Source of the DNA: Schizochytrium sp. CCTCC M209059
Lineage: Eukaryota > Sar > Bigyra > Thraustochytrida > Thraustochytriidae
Assembly (NCBI GenBank): GCA_000818945.1
Contig: KN805399.1
Location: 401,886 to 443,502 of the forward strand
Direction: 5' to 3'
DNA length: 41,617 nt
This document shows, in pieces, positions 1 through 9,040 of the stretch. The notes under the pieces are model-generated. The model ran no database searches, had not been told where the DNA came from, and saw only the letters and a list, made by a program, of their open reading frames with translations. Made by a program: the position numbers and the translations under genes. Position 1 is the first letter of the stretch. Every line of letters starts with the position of its first letter.

Positions 1-556
1 TGGCGGGGTGTCAGCGATCTGGGCTAGCTCAGGAACTTGCTGCCTCTAGGAGTTTCGTCCCCCCTACGTCACTGAGCAAGGATCTGCGAAGAACTGCCTC
101 CGCGCAGGGGGAAGAAAGTTCTGCATGGATCCCCGCAGAGAGAGGGCGGATACTCGCTGCGAAATGCAGTGGCCGGGATGGTTCTTTGCAACCGGTACTC
201 CCAACGCGGCGCGAGTGTGGGAGAATATTAGCATGCAATGCGTGGCGGGACGCTCCAGTGATGGAAGAAGCTGAGGCCGGGAAGCCCAGGTTTATGATGA
301 AACGGAAAAAACTATAACGGCGAAACCTTTCCGCCCCATCGCTGCCGGACTGACTCATTCATTGCAGTCAGGGAGCACTGCAGAAAGCGGCCAGCTGCAT
401 TGTTTGTAGCCGCTGTCGCGGACAGCGACAGCCGCTGAAGAATAAGCGGCGTGTAAACTCTTTGACTGTTCTTGTGCCTCGTGCTTCCACCATCGCGCCG
501 CGTGCGGACGACAGCAGCGGCAAAGCTTGAAAGCGCCATAGAGAGGGAAAGGCGGG
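1..556. other. Intergenic region upstream of the first TMEM53-like gene
   Basis: I see no gene here that I can support. Both strands carry open frames of 50-110 codons, but none shows a recognisable motif. One short plus-strand frame begins with ATG at 125 and runs about 50 codons; it has Trp- and aromatic-rich composition but no family match. The stretch from about 360 to 556 is presumably promoter and leader of the plus-strand gene at 557. The left window edge may cut a neighbouring gene. Confidence 0.4.
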
Positions 557-1366
557 ATGAGCGCCATCGTGTTCACGCTGGGGTGGTGGCGGAGTAAACC
601 AAAGGCGCTCAGCAAGTATGCTGCCCTGTACGAACGCCAGGCCAAGGTCAAGGCCGTGTGCGTTGACACGCTCTTGTCGCAAGAGCTCATGCTCACCAGC
701 GCGCGGACAAAGGCTGTGCAGCGCGCTGTGCAAACTTTGAGAGCACAGTGCGAAGCACAGCAGAAAGAAGGGGGCCAAAACGGGGAGCGACCACGCGTCG
801 TGGTGCACTGTATGAGCAACAATGGAGGCCTGGAACTGAATGATGTGCTCAAGGAACTTGAACAAGATGCCAATGCACCTTGGAAACCTGATATTCGTGG
901 CATTGTCTTTGACAGCTGTCCCGGAAACCTCACCTTTCGGGCTTGGAGCGGAGCTCTGTTGGCCTCGTCCAGCAACAAGCTTCCTCTTGGTCTTGGACTC
1001 GGCGCAGGCATCCTTGCGACGACTCTCGGTCTGCATGCGACGCTCGGGGGTGTAGGAACAATTGCTGCGCTTGGCGCAGGTCTCGTGGCTGGAAGGTCAT
1101 TCGAGAACTTCCTCACGGAACGGTACCATCGTCACATGGTTGAGCGTACTGCCGGTATTCCCAAGTTATTTCTCTATTCGAATGGGGATGACCTGGTCAC
1201 CTATGATGCCGTGGAGGCTGTGGCAAAGCGGATGAAAGATAATGGCGACGCCGTTTCCATGCATCGTTTTGATGGTACAATGCACGTAGCACACATGATC
1301 GCTGAGCGGGACAAGTACGAGAAAGAGGTTAGCTCATTTCTCGAAAAGGTTCTGCCATCCACATAA
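557..1366 (+). CDS. TMEM53: TMEM53/DUF829-family alpha/beta-hydrolase-like membrane protein (copy 1)
   Basis: This is a 269-residue protein of the TMEM53/DUF829 family, predicted alpha/beta-hydrolase folds tied to nuclear-envelope or endomembranes in animals; no substrate is firmly known. The family start is visible as FTLGWWRSKPK (residues 6-16). The nucleophile-elbow position is HCMSNNG around Ser87, the acid position is NGDDLV around Asp211-212, and a late His lies in MHVAHM (His243/His246), so a Ser-Asp-His triad can be placed. A glycine- and alanine-rich hydrophobic stretch at about 143-179 is the likely membrane segment. The ATG at 557 is the first in frame and directly precedes the conserved core. 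A diverged paralogue lies at 3506-4396 in the same direction. I am sure of the family and unsure of the activity. Confidence 0.85.
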   Translation: MSAIVFTLGWWRSKPKALSKYAALYERQAKVKAVCVDTLLSQELMLTSARTKAVQRAVQTLRAQCEAQQKEGGQNGERPRVVVHCMSNNGGLELNDVLKELEQDANAPWKPDIRGIVFDSCPGNLTFRAWSGALLASSSNKLPLGLGLGAGILATTLGLHATLGGVGTIAALGAGLVAGRSFENFLTERYHRHMVERTAGIPKLFLYSNGDDLVTYDAVEAVAKRMKDNGDAVSMHRFDGTMHVAHMIAERDKYEKEVSSFLEKVLPST

Positions 1367-1570
1367 GAAGCGACTAGTCTACAATTATTGTCTTGTCTTC
1401 GTATAAATAGTGTCTAGCACAATTTTTTTGACGCCTGTGTGCTTGGGTCATGCCCAACTTTTTCATGAACATTTTTTTTTCTCTTTCTCTGCGCCAATTC
1501 TATCGAGAGTGAACCACCTCATCATCATGTTTGAAAATCATCATCTTTTGGTCTATCTGTCTGGGTAGGC

Positions 1571-2155
1571 CTACGTTTGGTGACTAGTTGGAGACGTTTC
1601 CGCATGTGACACAATGTTTGATAATTTATCAGTAGGTCCGTCTGTCAAGGACAGGACAAGCTGCGCTTTGGAGAGAGCCTTGAGCACGCAGGGCCAACCT
1701 CTCGACGCAATGACAACCTTTGCCCGAGCGCGCCTTGAAGTTAAGAGACGTACGTTGGCAGTGCTCGCGCCAAACCAGAAGACACGGCCAACACTTGGGC
1801 AATTCGCAGCAAGTGCGCGTACAACCTTGACATGATCATCCACGAACCATTCGAGCGCGAGTTCATTGCAAATGCGAGCTTTGTCCTCGTATGTGCGTAC
1901 GAAGACAAGGTGAGCGCGGAGTACCTTTGTTTCGTTGTAAAAATCGACGCTGTCGAGCCATGTCCTGATTCGCAACTCCATTTCAGGTCCAGCTTTGGAA
2001 ACAATAAAGACATGTTCGGGCCCGCATCTGCCGACAAGATGCCGTATCGCGGGGAGGGCCAGCGGGACCGGCTCGGGTTGATCATCAAGCCCGATCACCT
2101 TGCCAAAGTCAACGCCTACGCGCATTGTGGCCCTTTTTTTTTTGTCTCTTTGCAT
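1571..2155 (-). CDS. HAD-like (haloacid dehalogenase superfamily) protein
   Basis: This is a small Rossmannoid protein of 194 residues from the ATG at 2155, or 184 from the ATG at 2125, which has the better context (A at -3) and sits directly before the first beta strand. Numbered from 2125, motif I is GVDFGKVIG with the nucleophile-position Asp6, motif II is the Ser43 in VFIVSKAG, and motif IV is FVDDHVKV (Asp96-Asp97). The second motif-I acid, normally two residues after the first, is Gly8, so ordinary HAD phosphatase chemistry would be impaired. The protein may be catalytically weak or act as a binding protein. The gene lies about 150 bp downstream of the phosphoglycerate-mutase-like gene on the same strand. 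The substrate is unknown. Confidence 0.65.
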   Translation of the reverse strand: MQRDKKKRATMRVGVDFGKVIGLDDQPEPVPLALPAIRHLVGRCGPEHVFIVSKAGPEMELRIRTWLDSVDFYNETKVLRAHLVFVRTYEDKARICNELALEWFVDDHVKVVRALAANCPSVGRVFWFGASTANVRLLTSRRARAKVVIASRGWPCVLKALSKAQLVLSLTDGPTDKLSNIVSHAETSPTSHQT

Positions 2156-2304
2156 GCCGAGACGGTGCCGTAACGCCAACCGAACCACGATGGAACGGAA
2201 GTGTCCAGTCCCGTTGCCTCCATGCGACGGAACGTGCGGAGACCCGATGGCAATCCCATCGCTCCTTGCGATGGATTGAAGTCGGCATGAGTTCAGAACG
2301 CTCC

Positions 2305-3106
2305 CTACAGAACATCGGACTCGGTGGCGTCACTGTGCAAATGGTGGTCCTGTCCCCAGGAGGAGATTTCCCACGAGAAGACGGCGCCATCTGTCACGAG
2401 GGCAGTTATAGTGCCAATAGAGCTGTATATACACAGTGTACAAGGCATGTTAGTCAGAAATGAACATGAGGCACGCAAGAGGGCAAAATCAGCGTAATGC
2501 TGGTCCAACGTACCAGTTGCCCGAATGAGGCGCACGAACCGAGTTGAGGTCAAGCTGATTGACAAAACTGTACAAAACGTTGAGAACACCTCCGTGTGTA
2601 ACAAGGAGCACTCGGCGGGAGTTCGGAGCAGAGGCCGCGTCGACAGGTCTGCTAGCGGTTTCGAGAACGACCTGCTCGAGGGCAGCGCTCGCGCGTTCAT
2701 ACAACGCGCGACGGGACTCGCCTTCAGGAATTACATAATCGGCATCATTTGTGAAGCCTTCCACAATTTGACGTTTTGCGACGTCGCGGCGCGAGTCTGC
2801 GATCGAGACGCCCTGCAAGACGCCAGCGTGAAGCTCGCGAAGGCGAGGCTCCTTGTTGACTGTTCCAAGGTTGCAGGCTTTCGCGATGCAAGTGGCCGTC
2901 TCGAAGGCACGACGCAGGTCTGAGCTAACGCCGCAGTCGAATCCAGTAGCCTTGTGCTGGGCTGCGAGGTAAGAGGCTGTGCGTGTGGCCTGCTTCTTGC
3001 CAAGCTCGGAGAGCTCGGTGTCGAGTTGACCTTGCAAGCGTTTTTCGCGATTAAAGTTGGTCTCCCCATGTCGCACGCACACGACCACTACGCGCGTGCC
3101 CGCCAT
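2305..3106 (-). CDS. Histidine phosphatase / phosphoglycerate-mutase-like protein, two exons
   Basis: This is a 236-residue member of the histidine phosphatase (RHG) superfamily, which transfers phosphate through a phospho-histidine. Exon 1 is 3106-2514 and exon 2 is 2422-2305, separated by a 91-base intron with GTACGT donor and ATACAG acceptor. Catalytic residues are R12-H13-G14 in VRHGETN, the conserved Glu91, and His171 in VTHGGV. Splicing restores the family C-terminus: the junction gives GNCSIGTIT, matching the NCSI-type motif, and then an FSWEISSWGQDHHL tail. Without splicing the frame stops 14 residues past the junction. The ATG at 3106 is chosen because the core starts there; the open frame upstream to about 3601 is arginine-rich and unlike protein. 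A broad-specificity phosphatase is more likely than a glycolytic mutase; the substrate is unknown. The gene is divergent from the TMEM53-like gene at 3506. Confidence 0.85.
2423..2513 (-). other. Spliceosomal intron in the histidine-phosphatase gene
   Basis: This 91-base GT-AG intron has donor GTACGT right after AACTG and acceptor ATACAG before CTCTATTGG. It interrupts a codon after its second base. Removing it joins two frames into a standard RHG-family C-terminus, which is the main support. Confidence 0.8.
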
Positions 3107-3505
3107 CGTCTCAGCGCGGCGTCGCGCGTGGCAAAGCGTCGTGCCCAGCGCGGTGTCAGCGCAACCTTTTCTCCTTGCGCGGGCCCTCTCGCGCGTTAAG
3201 GGCGGGCACGAGGTTGCTTGTTTTGCGCGAGCCGGCCAACCCCACGCGGCGAGACGACGATCCTTCGAAGTTCGTACCCTTTCCCTACACCACATTTTTT
3301 TTTCCTTTTTGCACGTGCACGAGACGAACACAAGAAAGAAGCCAAGCTTGGGCTTGGGCGGCCTCCGAGTTGGGCAGACCCTGAAAAACCCGCAACTCGA
3401 CGTTCGCGAGAGCACGGCCTCTCGTGGCCCGGGCCTTTGGCGCGCTGCTGCGATTGTCTTGGTCGCGCCACGCGGCGACCGAAGGTCGTGTCGGTGGTAA
3501 ACAGG
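3107..3505. promoter_or_regulatory. Divergent intergenic region between phosphatase-like and second TMEM53-like genes
   Basis: About 400 bases separate the start codons of two divergently transcribed genes, so this holds both promoters and leaders. It includes a pyrimidine/T-rich run at about 3294-3310. Open frames run through it on both strands, but they are rich in Arg/Pro/Ser and extend known proteins without adding family-like sequence. No specific factor site is recognisable. Confidence 0.45.
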
Positions 3506-4396
3506 ATGTCGACGTTCGAAGAAGGAGAGCACGAACAAGACCGCCCTCCTTTCGTCGTGCTTGTGTTGGGCTGGTGGCAGTCGAGCCCAAGGGGCGTGCA
3601 AAAGTATGCAGACATTTACGCGTCCCGCGAGGATGTTGCAGAGGTGGTGAGCGTGACATACCAGACGTCAGAGCTCATTGTTGACGGCGGGCACGAGCGC
3701 GTTTTGCGAGCACTCAAGGGCGCGTGCGACCGCTATTATGCCCAATTCGGCTGCGAGCCGGGTGTTGTAGTGCATGCCATGAGCAACAACGGAGCCAAGG
3801 CCTTGATTGACCTTCTCAAAGCTGTGAAGCGACGCAAGCGGAGATCTAAAAGATCTTCTACCTCGTCAACATCATCGGCAACTTCATTTATTCCAGACAT
3901 TCGAGGATTTGTTTTCGACTCAACACCTGGAGAACTCACGTTTCGCGCCGCAACGGGTGCGATGCTCGCTTCGCAAAAGTTGTCAGCGCGAACTGTCGGA
4001 GGCGTATCAGGAGCATTGCTTGGATCTCTTGCGTTAGTACTGAGACGTACATTGTTGCAGCCAGCCGTACTTCTCTCGCTTCTGCTCCTTGTCCTTGGAG
4101 CACTATACTTGGAGAAAAAGTTGACTCATATTTACCACTCTTCTTTGACGAGTCTTTCGCGTGGTTTGCCCAAGTTATTTATGTACTCGCAAGGTGACGA
4201 TTTGGTTGCTGCCCACGCTATAGAATCCGTTGCCGGCGCCATGGAAGCGCAGGGCGATCGTATTGCGCTGTGCGAGTTCCAGGCCTCGCCTCACGTCGCG
4301 CATCTGCGGACCCACCGCAAGCAGTATCTTACCGCCATTGATGATTTCTTTCGCGACCTGGACACTCGGCCTGCCGTTGTTGCCGTCCACCAGTAG
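3506..4396 (+). CDS. TMEM53: TMEM53/DUF829-family alpha/beta-hydrolase-like membrane protein (copy 2)
   Basis: This is a 296-residue paralogue of the protein at 557. Shared landmarks in order are VLVLGWWQSSPRGVQKYA (19-35), VVHAMSNNG with Ser93, DIRGFVFDSTPGELTFRA (131-148), LPKLFMYSQGDDLV with Asp231-232, and SPHVAHLRTH with His263/His266. Two differences from copy 1 stand out: a basic/serine-rich insert at about 108-128, and a longer leucine-rich hydrophobic region at about 169-203 that should span a membrane. The ATG at 3506 lies just before an acidic N-terminus and the core. The frame stays open upstream to 3218, but that part shows no family similarity. The spacing and orientation suggest a local duplication interrupted by the two minus-strand genes. 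Confidence 0.85.
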   Translation: MSTFEEGEHEQDRPPFVVLVLGWWQSSPRGVQKYADIYASREDVAEVVSVTYQTSELIVDGGHERVLRALKGACDRYYAQFGCEPGVVVHAMSNNGAKALIDLLKAVKRRKRRSKRSSTSSTSSATSFIPDIRGFVFDSTPGELTFRAATGAMLASQKLSARTVGGVSGALLGSLALVLRRTLLQPAVLLSLLLLVLGALYLEKKLTHIYHSSLTSLSRGLPKLFMYSQGDDLVAAHAIESVAGAMEAQGDRIALCEFQASPHVAHLRTHRKQYLTAIDDFFRDLDTRPAVVAVHQ

Positions 4397-5015
4397 CCAC
4401 TGCTGGACGAACGGTCGGTCGCCAGCCACCTCTACAATAACTAATCAGATGTGGCCTCGTCGTCTCCATGAACACCCCTTTTACGAACTTTCACGGGCCC
4501 TTCTCGCCCGGTCCGATTCATACGAGGCCTACTAGCCAACTGACGCAGAGGAAGGAAGAGCCCAAGGATCTTTCTTTCATTCGGATTGATTGTGATGGAT
4601 TGCTTTGATTGCCCGATTGGTTGACGCCAGTTGCAGAGTAGGTGCCAGCCATCATGGTACACAGGGAGGGAAGGAGGGAGGTGTCTTTCGCAGGCGTGCC
4701 CGGGAAGCCTCGTGCCGGCAGCAGCAGATAAGAAAGGAAAGGAAGGAGAAGGCGCGCAGCGGCCACGGGGAGGCGGCCAAGGCGACGCGACAGAGACAGC
4801 GGCGGAGACGGAGACGGCGGCGACGGTGACGGCGGCGACGGGGCCCGCCGACGGAGACGTTGGAGGCGTCCTCTGCGGGCGGCGACGATCCTTGCACGCG
4901 CGCGCGCCCGGCGCAGACGACGTCGAATTGATTTGGGCGTGACGCAAGTGGCGCGCGCGCGGCGCGGACCGTGCGGCGAGGCGCCTCGGGTTCGTGTACG
5001 AAACGGGCGTCGCGG
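4397..5015. other. Intergenic spacer with GAC/GGC repeat
   Basis: No supported gene. The spacer holds the 3' end of the TMEM53-like copy 2 transcript and the leader of the Gag-like gene. An imperfect GGCGAC/GGAGAC repeat at about 4792-4858 is the main feature. Arginine- and alanine-rich open frames over it are products of the repeat. Confidence 0.4.
4792..4858. repeat. Imperfect (GGMGAC)n repeat
   Basis: Tandem GGCGAC, GGAGAC and GGTGAC units lie in the leader region of the Gag-like gene. The tract is read directly from the sequence. Confidence 0.7.
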
Positions 5016-5873
5016 ATGCGCGCGGCAAGCATGCAGACAGCAGATGCGAGGAGCGATAGCATTCGGCATGCGTTCGCGAAAGAGACAGGTCCGGAGCTGG
5101 ATGCCAGTGATGAGCTGCCTTCAGAAAGCGCTCGCATTGCGAGCCTGAGCAAGCAAGGCGCCGTTGTCGATGTGCAAAACGGAAGCAAGCTATTGCACAG
5201 ATTTAGCAAGCTTGACCGAAGAAGCGATTGGCCCCTGTTCAAGCAGAGCATGGAGCTCGTGCTGTTGAACTTGGACTGCCATCCGTCTGATATCAAGGTG
5301 GAAACTGACGCTGCACACCAGCGGCAAAAAGATGACGTTCTTCGGACTCTGCTGGAAAACGCCTTGGAAGATCATCACCTGCACGAATCCCTTTTCGCGG
5401 ACCCACTGCCCTGCGCGGGCCACGAACCGGATCTTCCCGGACTGGCGGCTTGGCAGGCGCTCGTCTCTACATATGAGGAGCGCTCCGTGTCGAGCAAAAT
5501 GGAGCTGTACGGAGACTTAATGAGGAGGTTGGAGTCAATCAGGCGACATGAGTTGACCCCAGAGCGCTTTGCAAGGTGCGTGGCGACGATGAAAAGTCTT
5601 GCGGGTCAATTCCGCAATCTTGGTGCTTCAGTGGATGAACTTGTCATGTTGGGCTTTATGACCGCACTCAATGCGCGAGGGGACAATCGCATCAGCGAAA
5701 TGCCAGGCTTTCATTGTGGCGATTCACTTCGCTGGACACAATTTCACGAGTTGGCGCGCAATTTCATGGACGAAGAGAGGCGTGCACGCTCTTCAAGACC
5801 TGAGCAAGTGCAGCCAAAACGAGGACCTTCTGAGAGTGAGGATGTAATATCGTGCAAGCGCGCGAAGCGATAA
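5016..5873 (+). CDS. Copia-type Gag-like (UBN2-like) protein, free-standing
   Basis: This is an intact 285-residue frame (280 from the alternative ATG at 5031). The pattern is that of the copia Gag/UBN2 domain: an N-terminal part with SDWPLFKQSMELVL resembling the Gag opening, then AWQALVSTYEERSVSSKMEL, a long helix DLMRRLESIRRHELTPERF, and LAGQFRNLGASVDELVMLGF followed by the usual ALNAR turn. The C-terminus is charged and ends in CKRAKR, a plausible nuclear localisation signal. No CCHC zinc knuckle is visible, and no protease, integrase or reverse transcriptase follows in the 700 bases downstream. A captured (domesticated) Gag is a reasonable reading; a truncated element copy or a non-retroelement helical protein are the alternatives. 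Confidence 0.6.
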   Translation: MRAASMQTADARSDSIRHAFAKETGPELDASDELPSESARIASLSKQGAVVDVQNGSKLLHRFSKLDRRSDWPLFKQSMELVLLNLDCHPSDIKVETDAAHQRQKDDVLRTLLENALEDHHLHESLFADPLPCAGHEPDLPGLAAWQALVSTYEERSVSSKMELYGDLMRRLESIRRHELTPERFARCVATMKSLAGQFRNLGASVDELVMLGFMTALNARGDNRISEMPGFHCGDSLRWTQFHELARNFMDEERRARSSRPEQVQPKRGPSESEDVISCKRAKR

Positions 5874-6599
5874 GGCCATCATGTATTTCGTCAGCGTGCA
5901 AGCATTCCTTTATGTATTCAAGTATGAGTCTTTTCGATTGATTTTCACACCTCGTCGCCAATTCGCTTTGCAAATTTGAAGAAACGAGAGAGAAGGAGAA
6001 AACGATGAAGTTTGGGCGCCCATGTACGTACTTACAGGTTAACGTTACCATTTGCGAACAGTTTTTGCTTTGTTTCTTTTCCTTGTGGGACGGAAAAAAC
6101 TTTTCAATGTGGCTGCGAGCTATTTTTTTCAGGAAATTTGGCCTTCAATAGAAACTTGAGTTAAGGCAACACGTTGCTGCGTTTTAGAAAAAAAAAAAAC
6201 AAGGAGAGAAAAGTCAAGTAGCCTAAATAAAATCAAAGTGGGGTACAATGAGGCCTATTCGTTCTTGCGTGGTAGGTCGTGTCACTGTCAACGATATGCT
6301 TTAATCAATCAGAAGAGTCCCAAAGGTTCTTCAAGGTTTTTTTGGGGGGGGTGGGGAGTATGTGGCCAAGATCTTCAGGACCGATATATTCTGTTGCATA
6401 TGCAAGAAAGACCGTGTTGGAGTCGTGAGCAAGTCCCTGTATGCAAAAGCAACAGTCGCTTCGTGCAAGAACGAAAGCCTGCAAGACCGCGCAGAGGCAA
6501 GTCATTCTACAAATTTGGCTGATGATCGACAATGGAAACTTGACCAAAAGCAAAGCTCGACAAAAAAAATAAAATCGAGAAGGGAGCAAGAAAGGCATA
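5874..6599. other. AT-richer intergenic spacer
   Basis: No supported gene. The spacer contains the 3' region of the Gag-like gene, an A run at about 6188-6200, AATAAA-like sequence near 6225-6230 that could serve in 3' end formation, a T/G homopolymer stretch at about 6338-6357, and the leader of the HIT gene. Open frames here show no family features. No pol-like sequence follows the Gag gene. Confidence 0.4.
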
Positions 6600-7067
6600 A
6601 TGCGAGCAGCGCGCGCGGCGCGGGCGACCGACCGTCTCGGGTGTCGACTGTGCCGGATTACGGCAGGGCAGGACGTAGCGCAGCCACTACTGCACCAAGA
6701 CTCAAGGCTTGTGGCCTTCGCCTCGCAACATCCGCGGAGCGAAGTGCATTGGCTCGTCGCGCCTCGCGAACACCTCAACCAGGGAGACTTGCGGCGGCTT
6801 GCTGAAGATGTGAGCGGGCAGGCGCTTTTGCAAGAGATGGTTGACCTCGGCGAGGCGCTCCTCGCGAAGACCTCGCAGCCGCAGAGCTCGTGGAGGCTCA
6901 TGTTTCATCGTTGGCCTTTTTACAGTGAGCCACACCTGCATTTGCATGTTATGGGGGGCGATTTTGTCAACATTTATCGGCGCCTCGCACACGCCACGGG
7001 TACGCCGTGGGGGATTTGTGCACGCAGTATGCTAGAAGCCAGCGAGCAAAGTCTTCGTTCTCGTTAA
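6600..7067 (+). CDS. HIT-domain (histidine triad) nucleotide-binding protein
   Basis: This 155-residue protein carries the histidine triad PHLHLHVMG with His112, His114 and His116, the nucleotide-hydrolysing centre of HIT enzymes. Upstream features fit the fold: a CRLC pair (Cys15/Cys18) like the CxxC of Hint proteins, VHWLVAPREHLNQGDL (49-64) matching the usual strand and helix, and FHRWPFYSEPHLHLHV with the aromatic approach to the triad typical of the HINT3/aprataxin-like branch. HIT proteins hydrolyse nucleoside phosphoramidates or dinucleotides; the exact substrate cannot be read from sequence. The start ATG at 6600 is followed by an Ala/Arg-rich stretch, and its length is normal for a single-domain HIT protein. 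Confidence 0.88.
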   Translation: MRAARAARATDRLGCRLCRITAGQDVAQPLLHQDSRLVAFASQHPRSEVHWLVAPREHLNQGDLRRLAEDVSGQALLQEMVDLGEALLAKTSQPQSSWRLMFHRWPFYSEPHLHLHVMGGDFVNIYRRLAHATGTPWGICARSMLEASEQSLRSR

Positions 7068-7356
7068 AAGACTACCGCCGCCACGCGCAGTGCGGCTGTC
7101 CCCCCATTCAATGGCATTCAATGGGTCAGCCTTGAGTACAGGTTGCTGGCAGCTGCACTGCAAATTTGCTGGCAATGCAGTGTGCATCAGGAAATGGTCC
7201 GGAGTCGAACCAGAACAAACGTAACGAGACGTAAAAGGGACGTCGGAAGGGGAGAAGCTGGAAATCGACGCGGTCTCTTTCGGTGAAAGGTACTTCCTTT
7301 CTTTCTTTGCTTGGTTCTCGCTCTTTTCGTGTGTCCAGTCGACGGGACGCTTGGGG

Positions 7357-7755
7357 ATGGCATGGGCCACATTTCCTTGTTCAATTCGTGACCGTATCTT
7401 TCACTTACTGTTTCTGTGTGCTCAGCGATCACAGGCAAAGCCAGCGCCACTGCCAGCTGGAGCTGCACTGCACTGCATTGGCGCGGAGCTTCGGCAGCGG
7501 AGCTTCGGTAGCGGTCATCCGTCTGTGGCTGCGGACGGTCCTTCGGAAGCTGACTTTTTTCTATCTCCCTACCACCGACAGCGACCACAAATGACTAACA
7601 GTGACTACGACTACGACATGAAGCGGTGCCGCGACACTCTCGAACTGATCGACGCTCGCTGTCACTGGCCTTCATCACCTTTGCTCTTTTGGCGGAAAGG
7701 AGCGGCAGCGGCAGCGGCGTACGAGCAGCCGGCCCAGACATTCGTCTCGATCTGA
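7357..7755 (+). CDS. Weak candidate hypothetical protein
   Basis: This ATG-initiated frame of about 132 codons lies in the moderately GC part of the gap, before the repeat-dense DNA. Its composition is varied, including a DYDYDMKRCRDTLELIDARC segment that looks protein-like, but it also ends over an alanine/GCAGCG run. No family is recognised. It may be a chance frame or part of a spliced gene. Confidence 0.15.
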   Translation: MAWATFPCSIRDRIFHLLFLCAQRSQAKPAPLPAGAALHCIGAELRQRSFGSGHPSVAADGPSEADFFLSPYHRQRPQMTNSDYDYDMKRCRDTLELIDARCHWPSSPLLFWRKGAAAAAAYEQPAQTFVSI

Positions 7756-8252
7756 CCGACCGCGAGCATGGCCAGCACAGCACTTCGTTACGTTCGAAAC
7801 TAGTGGCGGCCGCGGCTGCAGCAGCTGCAGCGGCAGCGAACCTCTCTCGCTCTCTCTCCCATGCTGCGCGTCCCTCGTGTGCGTCCTTTTGCGGCTTCCG
7901 ACGCTCACGACTTCAAGGTCTTATTCACGACTGCGTCGCGATGCGGTGCGACGCGACGAGCCAGCCGCTGTCAGCAGTGTAGCTCCAGCGAGAAATGGAA
8001 TTGTGTGTGTGCCCTCGCACAATTCGCGCCATCGCACAATTCGACTACCTGCCAAGCTACCATCTACCACGGATCAACCGACCACCCACCCCCCCGAGCC
8101 GCTATGGCGGGGGGCGCCGGCAGCGGGCTGTCTTTGCAAGACTGCGTGCGCGTGCGGGCCGTCGCGGAGCGGCTGCGGCGCCTCTCGCCGTCGCCGACTT
8201 CGGCGGAGGCGTGCTCTGCTGCTCCATAACGATCCGCAATGAGGCCCCGGCC

Positions 8253-8277
8253 GCCAGCCAGCCAGCCAGCCAGCCAA
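8253..8277. repeat. (CCAG)n microsatellite
   Basis: Tandem CCAG units, about five to six copies. Confidence 0.8.
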
Positions 8278-8334
8278 TCAGTCGCCATGGCCGCCCTAGC
8301 CATAGGCCCGGTGCCGAATAATGGATGTCGGCAG

Positions 8335-8370
8335 TCGTTCGTTCGTTCGTTCGTTCGTTCGTTCGTTCGT
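8335..8370. repeat. (TTCG)n microsatellite
   Basis: About nine tandem TTCG units, read directly. Confidence 0.9.
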
Positions 8371-8982
8371 ACAGTCAACAAATGCAAAGGCAATGGTGGC
8401 TGGCCCTGCCGTGATGCCATGCCATGCCATGCCATTCTATCTTTCTCATTCTTTCTTTCTTTCCTTCCCTCGGCTCGGAGCTGCTGTATAGGTGTGCAAG
8501 GTAGGCCCGCGCCGCGGCGCCGACTACCTGGCCGGCCGGCTCCGTCCCATAAGCGCTGTGGGCCGCGGCTGCTTCCAGCTATGCGGGTCTCTTCGCACAG
8601 ACTCCCCCGGTGCTCCCTGGGCCTGCCCCCCTTCGCTCCTTTGCTTTCTGCTTGCTTGTGCGTCGTTTGCCTCAAAGCCGCGCGCGTCCGCGCGAGAGGA
8701 GCGAGACGAGCGCGACGGCGAGGGCGAGACGAACCTGGCGGCGGCGAGCGGGCAGAAATCTGCGGCAAGATGGCGGCGCCGATCCGCTCGAGGGCTGTCT
8801 TGTCTTGTGGTGGTCTGGTCTTGGGGTGGCTGTCGGTCGTGCGCGGAGGCGAGGCGAGGAGGGGCGACTCGAGACCTGCCGGCGCCGCTGCCAGACCGCA
8901 GAGTTGGACCGCCTGGCCGCATGTGGCCGCGAGGACGGATGAACGGCGACCGAATGATCGAGGACGAGCGATTGAATGAATA

Positions 8983-9040
8983 TGAATGAATGAATGAATG
9001 AATGAATGAATGAATGAATGAATGAATGAATGAATGAATG
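8983..9040. repeat. (GAAT)n microsatellite
   Basis: Uninterrupted tandem GAAT units, about 14 copies; one of the longest simple repeats in the window. Confidence 0.9.

Noticed and set aside
3107..3601. N-terminal extension of the phosphatase-like protein
   Set aside because: The Arg/Pro-rich sequence overlaps the divergent gene's leader and start; the family core begins exactly at the ATG at 3106.
7190..7290. Possible minus-strand tRNA (B-box-like GGTTCGACTCC with a pairing T-arm)
   Set aside because: No matching acceptor 5' strand, A box or anticodon arm could be placed at the right distance.
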